The notes below the pieces were generated by a model. The model did no database searches, had not been told where the DNA came from, and saw nothing but the letters and a program-made list of their open reading frames with translations. This document shows positions 56,100-64,000 of a DNA stretch of 64,000 nt, piece by piece. The DNA is from Epiperipatus broadwayi (lineage: Eukaryota; Onychophora; Udeonychophora; Euonychophora; Peripatidae), in the NCBI GenBank assembly GCA_028023455.1, contig JAQFVV010012416.1:5993594-6057593 (forward strand), given 5' to 3'. Every line of letters begins with the position of its first letter. The stretch's first letter is position 1. Both the position numbers and the translations under genes were made by a program.

Positions 56100-56440
56100 G
56101 ATCAAAAATAGGCAAAACTCTCTCCATACAGTAGTGCCACTCAAAGCAAGACAGAGTAATCAATGGATGCCAGAAGGCTTGTGCATAAAATCCCTATCTA
56201 GTGCCTACTCATCTAATATCTCCAAACTAGTTTCTGGCTTGTGGCCTTCATCAGTGAGGAGCCTTGGATCTGAGAGCACTGCACCTAGATCTTAGGACCT
56301 AAGATCTAGGCATCCATTGATTACTCTGTCTTGCTTTGAGTGGCACTACTGTATAAAGATAGTTTTGCCTATTTTAACAACTGTTATGAGCAAGCATGAA
56401 AAATAGTGATCATGTGATGTTTAAAGGTTTAATATGATCA
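56100..56440. repeat. FB-2 fold-back repeat, copy d
   Basis: A full left arm (aggcaaaactctctccatac to gatcttaggacctaagatct) meets a truncated right arm (ggcatccattgattactctg to agttttgcctattttaac), then the unpaired end gatcatgtgatgtttaaagg. The minus-strand core is at 56220-56259. Confidence 0.88.
56220..56259 (-). ncRNA. Hammerhead-like core (FB-2)
   Basis: Minus-sense order: CCTCA, CTGATGA, A, GGC, CACAA, GCC, A, GAA, ACTAGT, T, TGGAG. The core is complete apart from the A.A closing position of stem II. Stem I has one mismatch. Confidence 0.42.
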
Positions 56441-56700
56441 AAAACATTGTGAGCCAATATTCTCATTAAACGAAACCCTTTCATAATCACTATAAAGTCA
56501 TCTATTTCATTTCACACATTAACATGATTCTTTTATCAACAAAAGATTATATCTTTTCCTTTTTTTCATTTATTCTATTTTAATAACAGCTATTACCCCA
56601 ATTTAGTTAGTATGTCTTATTATAAAAATTTAAATAAAAATTAAAATCTACTTTATGTTCCTGCCATTTTTCATATCACTTATTTAGTTCTTCATTCAAT
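56441..56700. other. AT-rich sequence, no gene seen
   Basis: No feature recognised. Confidence 0.5.
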
Positions 56701-56704
56701 ATTT

Positions 56705-56975
56705 TACATCCTATAAATCCAAGTTTGATACCTATGCTAGTACTGTCACTAATCAGGCAGCAACATTTGAGGAAAAGATAATAATACCAGTGAAAATGTT
56801 GTGTTATACACTAACCTTGGTACTATTACCAACTATTGAATGCCTTTGTAAAGTTTAACCAAAGCTTAAAATTTTTCTAATAACATTCAATATTTAAAAT
56901 TAGATGATGGAAATAGTCTCACAAATAATTAATATTAAAATGCAACCATCACAAGCCTTCAGACAAATACTATGA
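56705..56975 (+). repeat. Penelope 3'-end repeat fragment
   Basis: ccaagtttgatacctatgct (B-box-like), then agtactgtcactaatcaggc, then the tail ttagatgatggaaatagtct and ccatcacaagccttcagaca. The A-box part is missing. Confidence 0.7.
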
Positions 56976-57456
56976 ATAAATGTTACCGTGCACTCTTCAC
57001 ATCTATATAATTATATTTATGCAGCTTTTATATTCATCCGACTTTTCATACCAATTGAATATATTCAGTTCCTCTTTCAATATTTTGACATTCTATGAAT
57101 AAATGTTACATGCTCTCTCTGTTTCCATATCTACCTAATTACATATTTAAAATCTAAACATTTAGTCATTTCTCTTTTTAAAAAAAAAAATATCCACAAC
57201 CATTACCATTGCCCCAAACAGGAATAATCTCCTCTAGTTCTTATCCTATATTTTTTCATACTTTATATGACTTTAAATTCCTTGAAAGCAGTCAACACTT
57301 AAATAACACCAATAGAAATACAATCAACAATCTCAATTTGTTGTCAAGGCAATCTTCTTTTAACAATAAATGCGGAAATCGATCTTTATGGTCTAATATG
57401 TTTATATAGATACTAAAGATTGCAACTTGATCACAGAGAGTAAAATTATTGATACT
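56976..57456. other. AT-rich sequence, no gene supported
   Basis: Only a 66-codon chance ORF (57209-57409). Confidence 0.45.
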
Positions 57457-57463
57457 AAGAAGT

Positions 57464-57558
57464 GTCAAGCGTTGGTGGCCTAGCAGTTAGCATAGATGCC
57501 TTCCAAGCAGCTGACTCGGGTTCGCTTCCCAGTCAATGCTTTGACTTATATATATAAA
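57464..57558 (+). mobile_element. tRNA-Gly-derived SINE, copy 4
   Basis: The tRNA part runs gcgttggtggcctagcagtt, tagcatagatgccttccaag, cagctgactcgggttcgctt, cccagtcaatgc, with anticodon loop CTTCCAA (anticodon TCC, glycine). It matches the expected tRNA-Gly(UCC) layout except at a few D-arm and stem bases. Trailer tttgac plus an A/T tail. Target-site duplication aagaagt (57457-57463 and 57559-57565). Confidence 0.88.
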
Positions 57559-57565
57559 AAGAAGT

Positions 57566-58379
57566 TTAAATAAACCTCACTAAACAGATATATAAACTTG
57601 TTCTAAAAGCAGATTAGGATATTTACATCTTTTTTAAAAAATCAACATTCATTTTTACAATACGTTTTCTTGTCTAAATTATTTATTCCCTTTTCACACC
57701 ATTCATAAATATTTATTTAAGTAATATTCCCAAACAACCATTCAATGTTTTATATAAAGCTAAAATAACCTTTAAACAATTTACTGCAAGGCAAAGTCTA
57801 AAAATTAATCAAAAAAATAACAGTGAAAAAAAACCATTAGTCATTAAACTATCCCACTGCTGAGTAGAAAGAGATGGCCATTTTTTAAATCTAATAACAA
57901 GAAGATATTCATTTGCCTATCAATAATTCAACAGCTAGTTGGATTGGCTATTGATTACTTATCTTTAAAAAAAAAAGCCTAAACCTGTTTGAACTGGAAA
58001 TCTATGTACGTTTTTCTTAACCTAGATAAATATTACAGATCATAATTATGACAGGGTATACTACCAATCATGCCATGGGTTTTCATTTCTAATATACAAA
58101 TACATAGAAATAAAATTTACTTGTAATCATTACAAACTGTAATCCCCTTTTACTCCACTGAATTTATTATCTCCCTTCTCATATTTTAAAGAAATACCAT
58201 CTTTTAGTTATCTAATAACATTGAACAAATTGTGACCTTCTAAATATTAATTTCCTCTTGCTGCAAACAATTCACTTTCTCGTGCAAAACTATCTAATTT
58301 CTTCTGTGTTGTATACTGGTTAATACAGATAGTCTTTTATGCACTTGTTAAGTATGAACTCATTATCTTTCCAAACTAT
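57566..58379. other. AT-rich sequence, no gene seen
   Basis: No feature recognised. Confidence 0.5.
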
Positions 58380-58640
58380 TTAAACCCAGATTACACTTAT
58401 CAATTAAACTGTGCTAATTGGCTATCTAGTTATACTGAACAATGATAAAGTTATGTGTAAGATTGTGGTCTGTGCCAACTGATGAAAGCTGGTTGATTAC
58501 TTCCCTTCACAAGGTGTTAAAAGTGGATGGAAACCAATCCCTACTTTGCATGAGAGTGGTGTAATGAAAATTACACTACCGAAACATTATTCATTAAGTG
58601 GATAATCTCTAGTCTAATGACTGACTAATACAAATTATTA
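58380..58640 (+). repeat. FB-1-related repeat, inverted relative of 8690-9050
   Basis: actgaacaatgataaagtta, then a truncated hammerhead 5' half (ccaactgatgaaagctggtt), then aaagtggatggaaaccaatc and aaaattacactaccgaaaca. The same blocks occur in reverse at 8690-9050. Confidence 0.65.
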
Positions 58641-59114
58641 ATCAGACCATAATCTTGGTATTCAAGTAAAAAGTCAAACTCATTTCTGGTGGAGAGATTA
58701 AGGTTATATTGTAATTAAATTTAAATTACAATTAAGATTTCAGTTTTAAAAAATGGGTCAGATCTCAATCCGTGCAACTATTGTTATAACTTTGAACAAT
58801 TATTTCTTATGGAAATTCTTAAAATTATATTTTTAAAACATTTTTTTTTTAAAATTATAAAACCACACACATATGGGTTTTATGCACAAACACATTCATA
58901 TGTATATAGTTCACTTAAATCAATCTTTTGTATAGATGAAGATTCCAGTCTGCTAAGCTTTTAGAAAAATTTTTTTTATCAATTTCATGAAGTTAATCAT
59001 TCTTGGAAGAATTTTAAGTACATTTCGTATTGATTAGCTTTTTTAAATGAACGCAATAAACTGAAGAATTTCAATTAAATTATAAAGTGAAAACTGTATT
59101 TTTTATATTTACAA
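58641..59114. other. AT-rich sequence, no gene seen
   Basis: No feature recognised. Confidence 0.5.
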
Positions 59115-59560
59115 TCAACATCACAAGATCACCATTTCTTATGCTAGCACATAACTGTTATTAAAACAGGCAAAACTCTCCATACAGTAGTGCCACTCAG
59201 TGCCAGCCAGAGTAATCAATGAATTCCAGAAAGTTTGGGCATAAAATCCCCATCTAGTGTCTATCATCCAATATCGCCAGACTAGTTTCTGGCTCATGGT
59301 CTTTGTCAGTGATGAGCTTTGGATCTGAGAGCACTGCACCTAGATCTTAGGATCAGATCTAGGTGCAGTGCTCTCAGATCCAAAGCTCCTCACTGATGAA
59401 GGCCGCAAGCCAGAAACTAGTCTGGGGATATTGGATGAGTAGGCACTAGATAAGGATTTTATGTACAAGCTTTCTTTCTGGCATTCATTGATTATTCTGG
59501 TTGACACTGAGTAGCACTATTGTAGGGAGAGTTTTGCCTGTTTTAATTTTATTTACAATC
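59115..59560. repeat. FB-2 fold-back repeat, copy e
   Basis: A nearly complete palindrome centred at about 59352 (gatcttaggatcagatc). Outer ends aaaacaggcaaaactctcca and its complement. The right-arm core (59388-59427) is intact; the left-arm core reads CTGACAA and is broken. Confidence 0.9.
59388..59427 (+). ncRNA. Hammerhead-like core (FB-2)
   Basis: Order: CCTCA, CTGATGA, A, GGC, CGCAA, GCC, A, GAA, ACTAGT, C, TGGGG. Same as 48723-48762 except in the stem II loop, where variation is expected. Confidence 0.5.
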
Positions 59561-59807
59561 AACATATTGATTTTAAGTTGACATACCAGGTAATTGACAT
59601 CCCAGGTTAACCTAGGATGTCAACTTAGATACCCATTTATCAACCAATATTAAATGGCTAGCCTGAAATGCTTATAATCTGCTAATTGGAAAAAAAAATC
59701 TCAATGCGTTTATGATTTAAAAAAAGATTTCAAGATTGACCTACTCAGATGTTAAACACTAAGAGATAGCCATGGCAGATGTTTAAACTAAGAGTAATGT
59801 TAAAAGG
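59561..59807. other. AT-rich sequence, no gene seen
   Basis: A small palindromic stretch at about 59585-59625 (aattgacatcccaggttaac / cctaggatgtcaact) is the only structure. Confidence 0.45.
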
Positions 59808-59809
59808 CT

Positions 59810-59877
<68 letters not shown>

Positions 59878-59898
59878 TATAATATATATATATATATT
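59808..59898. repeat. (TA)n microsatellite
   Basis: About 90 bp of ta units with a few extra t or a interruptions. Confidence 0.97.
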
Positions 59899-60000
59899 AC
59901 ATCGCCAATAGTTTGACAACTAATTAAATAGAAGAATATTTATTACACTGAAGTTAAAATATAACAAATTATAAATATGTATTATGATGTATTTTTATTT

Positions 60001-60097
60001 ATTTTTTTTCTTATGTCAAATGCATTGACCAGGAAGCGAACCCAGGCCAGCTGCTTGGAAGGCAGCTATGCTAACCACTAGGCCACCAACGATTGGC
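60001..60097 (-). mobile_element. tRNA-Gly-derived SINE, copy 5 (best preserved)
   Basis: The complement reads ccaatcgttggtggcctagt, ggttagcatagctgccttcc, aagcagctggcctgggttcg, cttcctggtcaatgcatttg, aca and an A-rich tail. The anticodon arm AGCTGC-CTTCCAA-GCAGCT is a perfect 6-bp stem with anticodon TCC (glycine). Target-site duplication atgtatttttattt, 14 bp, perfect (59987-60000 and 60098-60111). Confidence 0.92.
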
Positions 60098-60111
60098 ATG
60101 TATTTTTATTT

Positions 60112-60589
60112 TAAAATGCAAATTTTCCTAATTTCAACAGCATATAAATAACTTATTATTGCTTAAATATAAAAAGCTTGGGATTATAATCATATCTATG
60201 ACACTTTCATTCCAAATATATTACTAAGAACTATTTTGCAGGCAGGCCCATAATGAGTATTTAATATACTTGCAATGCAATTTCGCTTTTCATTTATCAA
60301 TGCTCTTTCATTCAGTCTAACAAAGGGAAAATTCCATTTTTATCTAACCTTCAACTGTATATGATGTAAATAAATCAACATTAATATTGAAAAAGGCTGA
60401 AACTTATTATTAGTAGAAACTTAATTAAGCCAGCTTAACGTTTCATATATTATTTTAAATTAACTAGTGATAATTTCAACATGTAACTAACTTACTACTG
60501 CTTGAATATGTAAAGTTTAGGATTATAATGATATCATAGAATATTCTCATTATTTTGCAGGCAGAAACTTGCACATACAATTTTACTTT
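60112..60589. other. AT-rich sequence, no gene seen
   Basis: Two related stretches (about 60150-60250 and 60490-60570, both with a gcaggcag element) hint at an old duplication. Confidence 0.4.
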
Positions 60590-60910
60590 TTAGTATATAA
60601 GGGATTCGAACTCAGACTTTCACACTACCTCAACTCTCCATGCCATCTCATATTGCTAACCCATCTGATCACACACATGTTGAAAAGATAAATAATCACC
60701 AATATATGTATTTCATGCTAAACCAGCAATCATCAGTTGATCCAGATTACTATCCTCACACATATATACAATCAGTGCTCAGCTTTATATTAAGATAGGC
60801 AATCTTCATACTTTAATGGACAGGCTTCAAACTACTCCAACCCACAAATCTTCAGCCATCCATTTCATTGAAAATATGATGATGGAACATTCAAAGCCCA
60901 CATTAATGCC
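60590..60910 (-). repeat. FB-1 repeat, copy i
   Basis: Minus-sense body from aagggattcgaactcagact through acaatcagtgctcagcttta to gatgatggaacattcaaagc. Contains the hammerhead 60694-60750. Confidence 0.85.
60694..60750 (-). ncRNA. Hammerhead ribozyme, near-intact (FB-1)
   Basis: Minus-sense order: TCAA, CTGATGA, TTGCTGGTTTAGCAT, GAA, a short AT-rich stem III, A, TTGG. Core bases are all present; stem II has a T.T mismatch at its core-proximal pair, which should weaken it. Confidence 0.55.
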
Positions 60911-62355
60911 AAGGTTGCTCATTCAGTCAGTCTTGTTTAATTTCCGAACTAAGATCAGTGGTAGTAATAAGGTTTAGCTTTTTCCAATGTCAATGTTGAT
61001 TTATTAACAATATATACAATCAGAGGTCAGATAAAAAAGGGTCAAGTAAATTTATCAACACAAGATTTGACTTTTAATAGAAATCAGCTTCTCCATATTC
61101 ATGCTGAATATATGTTACAACAAATCAAAGAAAATTCTTAGATTGAAAGGAATACTGGAGATGAAAGATTGGAATCACCATCAGAGGATTTTAAATGAGT
61201 AAAAAGAAGAGATTTCTGAAAATAGAATTCCTTGAATATTTATCAATATGAACTGTTACTAAGTTAAATGTTGACTTGACTACCCGGGATTAATGTTATA
61301 TATATATATAAATATTTTTTTTAAATTTCCTTCTTTTGATAATAGGTTAAATTTCACCCAACCATAACTTAAAACTATATAGAGGGGAGATCTGGAATGT
61401 TACTATTCTCAAGTTATTAATAAAATGGTATACCTAGAAACCCCAAGCTTGCTTAATGATAAGTTTCACTATTTACAGTTCAAAAGGTAAGTCTCTATTA
61501 CTTTACATAATATTAGATACCTACACTAGGACAATTATAATGTTTGATCGTAAATATAAAATGTTGGTTACAATTAATTTATTAGTTAGATCTTTGTTAT
61601 TCAGAATATATGACTAAATCTCTTGTATAATTGATCTTTACTATCATATTGTCATATTGTTAGGAAGAGGTTTCCAAAATATAAAATAATACGTACAAAA
61701 TCCTATTTCTGTAATATACTCACTAAGGATAGGAATATTAGTTTGTGTGTACATACTACTATTTGTACGAAGATTTAAATTTAGTTTGCATTATAAAGTT
61801 TAAGTTAATAAATTGGGCTAATGAATTATTATCTTTCATAATGATACATTATGTCTGGATTGCCCAATATTGAAGAGATGAATCGAAGGATGATCACGCT
61901 TAGCCAATTGTTCATTTAATAGCTGTACAACACATATATTATTTTGAAATATAATTATAAACAAATTTTGTTATTGGTTAATGATTTTAGTAAATACTTA
62001 TTATCATAATCAAAGTCATTGTTATTTGTCTGCTCCACAATTCATCACATCACATCATATTGTAACAGTATACATATATGCCATTACATCACTGTCAATA
62101 AAAAGTAAAAAGAACGACAAATAAAATCACCTAAAGTAGAATTGTAAAATATTGTTGAAAACTTTATTTAAACCAAGATATATAATTACACAGATGAAAA
62201 AACTATTAAATAATTACTTAAAAATAAGTTAAGGTTTAAATCTAAAGATAAAAGTTTATTTTAAAGTAATGTAAAAGAAAATAAAAGCTGTTAATTATTT
62301 TCTATTTCACAAATTATTTGTAATTTTGTTTTCTATTTAGAAATTATTTTAAATC
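60911..62355. other. AT-rich sequence, no gene seen
   Basis: No ORF or repeat recognised; short TA run near 61290. Confidence 0.45.
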
Positions 62356-62880
62356 TTAGAATGGAAATGATTTTTTTTTAATTAAATGAAATGTTATAAT
62401 AGCAAACAGATCCTTGATGACATTCAGCTGATCACTCGGATAAGAGATCAATTTAAAAAAATTCCTAGTAATAAAATCTGTTCCCACACAAAAAGTGAAC
62501 TGCCCAATAAACAGATGCAAATGAACACATGGTCCACAAAGAAAATCATCATCACCAATAAGTTCAGTGTGAAGCCAGGTGAAATCAATCCTGGAATTTG
62601 ATGATAAATAATTCAAAACAATATAAAAGGGAAGAAAACTTTGGAAGTGGAGTTTTGTTTTTTGATATTTCTCTTGTTGATTATGTAATTTAAGCATATT
62701 TACGTGTATTGTGGATCTCAATAATGCAAGGGTCATGCAATAAATTAGTTTTCTGTATTTACGCCAGCCGAGGTGACCTCCAGACTTATGGTTTCCGAAA
62801 AACAGCAAACAATGGACTGTTTTTTCTGAAAACAATATTGATACTAAATGGACTTTGATTGGAATTGTGTGATGCATCAT
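62356..62880 (-). CDS. Orphan ORF, 174 codons, unknown
   Basis: The longest uninterrupted ORF outside the recognised transposon sequences and the N gap. Its composition (His, Leu, Ile, Phe, Lys rich) is only partly protein-like, and no domain, signal peptide or family was recognised. The middle (LPFYIVLNYLSSNSRI) is mildly hydrophobic. There is no Kozak evidence, no splice partners and no nearby gene. It could be a chance ORF, a decayed transposon segment or an exon. Its antisense also has a 71-codon ORF, which argues for chance. Confidence 0.15.
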   Translation of the reverse strand: MMHHTIPIKVHLVSILFSEKTVHCLLFFGNHKSGGHLGWRKYRKLIYCMTLALLRSTIHVNMLKLHNQQEKYQKTKLHFQSFLPFYIVLNYLSSNSRIDFTWLHTELIGDDDFLCGPCVHLHLFIGQFTFCVGTDFITRNFFKLISYPSDQLNVIKDLFAIITFHLIKKKSFPF

Positions 62881-63222
62881 GGACCATCAAGATGGACTTC
62901 AAATAAACTTACAGCCATGGAAAGTATGAACTTTTTATTCTAAAAAATAAAAACTTTTCAAATACACTATCTAAATGGTACCTAACTCACAAAGTCTCTT
63001 ATCTGACTAAGCAGATAATTAAATTATTTGTTCTATTTTTTTTAATATGTTTGCTATTATTATTATTTCCATTCTTGTAATTTCTTTTAAATTAATAGTT
63101 TTAAAAAAGGCATAAATGGCTTCTTAGATTCATAATATCATATTAATTTAAGTGTGTTAATTTTGGTCTATTTGTTTTGTAGTCGAATCGGTGCTGGTGG
63201 AAGGATGTACAGGTGTTTTATG

Positions 63223-63450
63223 TCAATGTAATCTGGGGAGGTGCATTGGATTCTCATTCCCTTGTGCTGGGTTAGCATACAGGGCATAGGGTCCATCTGA
63301 ATGCATGGCCCAAAAGGGAGACATCACGTTGCCAATGATCATAGACCTATTTCCTACACCATTGATCTCCTTACCCTCTGGTTGGAACAGTAAGCTGGCA
63401 AAGACTGCTATTCTCCCTTTATAGAGCATTTCTTTTATATATATTTCCAA
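63223..63450 (-). CDS. Orphan ORF, 75 codons, protein-like composition
   Basis: GC-richer than its surroundings, with balanced amino acid use: segments such as GRIAVFASLLFQPEGKEI, NRSMIIGNVMSPFWAM and DGPYALYANPAQGNENP. The Pro, Gly and Asn pattern looks more like real coding sequence than neighbouring ORFs. No family was recognised. It might be a single exon or part of an unknown repeat; no splice sites were confirmed. Confidence 0.25.
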   Translation of the reverse strand: MEIYIKEMLYKGRIAVFASLLFQPEGKEINGVGNRSMIIGNVMSPFWAMHSDGPYALYANPAQGNENPMHLPRLH

Positions 63451-64000
63451 ATGATTATCATGTCAGACAGATGCACATTTCTGTACTGGATGAGAGTCAT
63501 TATTTCTTTAATAATATCATGCTACAGATGCACATTTCTGTCAGCATAGTTTTTTATGCTAACATCTTCATTTTGCATTGATCACATCAATATATCAGTA
63601 AGCTGGTGTCAGTTTGGATGCAAACTTATAGCCGGGAGTTAAAAGAATCGAGTTAGTTAAGTGCGTAGTCTATGTAGCATATTTATATTTAGAAAAATAG
63701 TGAAATTTTATTAAATCTCTTAAATTAATCCATCTGTGCAAATAACATAAATTAAATTTATTCAGTAACTAATTTATTTTCCAGAATTTTTATTTTAATG
63801 TGTGTGTGTAATAATAAAAATGTTTTGTTTGATTAATTTTGGCAGTAATTTATTTTATATTTTTATTAATAATATATTTTTAAAAAATCAAGAATTAGAA
63901 ATTTTGGTATAAAGTATACAGTATGATTTTATAAGCTCAGATTCTCCATGAGCTAGTGGCTGGGGCTTTCAGTTCGACAAAAGAATAACCTCTCCCGTAT
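63451..64000. other. AT-rich sequence to window end, no gene seen
   Basis: gatgcacatttctgt occurs twice (63470 and 63527), a short duplication. The last ~60 bp (about 63935-64000) are GC-richer and cut off by the window edge. Confidence 0.45.

Noticed and set aside
57464-57558. Functional tRNA-Gly gene
   Set aside because: Anticodon and boxes look right, but D-arm and stem mismatches, target-site duplication and A/T-rich tail make it a SINE or retropseudogene; the trailer has no Pol III T-run terminator directly after the tRNA.
1-64000. Bacterial, organellar or viral origin
   Set aside because: No dense coding, no Shine-Dalgarno-spaced genes, no rRNA; RTE, Penelope, hAT, Merlin and SINE content is that of an animal nuclear genome. 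No viral gene was recognised.

Overview
This is AT-rich animal nuclear DNA from a gene desert packed with transposable elements. No host gene could be identified with confidence. The transposon mix (RTE-type LINE, Penelope-like retroelements, Merlin and hAT DNA transposons, a tRNA-derived SINE) points to a metazoan, probably an invertebrate; the sequence alone does not fix the phylum. There are no bacterial-style operons, CRISPR arrays or rRNA genes. One 500-bp run of N (16827-17326) is an assembly gap.

Layout. 1-2500: fold-back repeats FB-1 and FB-3, the latter split by a hAT insertion. 3190-4500: a GC-richer, LTR-like block with a TATA box. 5800-9100: FB-1 pieces, a tRNA-Gly SINE and a 265-bp palindrome. 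9550-11280: trinucleotide-rich tracts around an old RTE fragment. 13560-16826: the main coding relic, a nearly complete but frameshifted RTE retrotransposon ending at the gap. 17578-19440: FB-1 copies. 20264-22440: a DNA-transposon-like repeat followed by a decayed Merlin transposase. 26553-26748: a 62-bp perfect inverted-repeat element. 27885-30835: a hAT-bounded 2.4-kb block enclosing a Penelope GIY-YIG endonuclease fragment. 31000-44600: FB-1 to FB-4 copies, LINE fragments, a head-to-head Penelope 3'-end pair and a tRNA SINE. 45000-54500: two hAT elements, RTE tails, FB copies and a TIR element hit by a SINE. 55100-56100: a second Penelope fragment inside inverted arms. 56100-64000: more FB-2/FB-1 and SINE copies, a TA microsatellite, then unannotated sequence with two orphan ORFs.

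How it fits together. The most notable signal is that several unrelated-looking palindromic repeat families (here called FB-1, FB-2 and a relative at 8558) carry hammerhead-ribozyme cores (CTGANGA, stem II, GAAA, short palindromic stem III, UH, closing stem I), some intact. Hammerheads are known from the pseudo-LTRs of Penelope-like elements and from animal retrozymes. Because genuine Penelope endonuclease fragments lie in the same window, also inside inverted arms, FB-1 and FB-2 are plausibly non-autonomous Penelope- or retrozyme-type elements. The RTE is a possible source of retrotransposition enzymes for the tRNA-Gly SINE, which has clear target-site duplications. FB-1 to FB-4 are names used only in this report.
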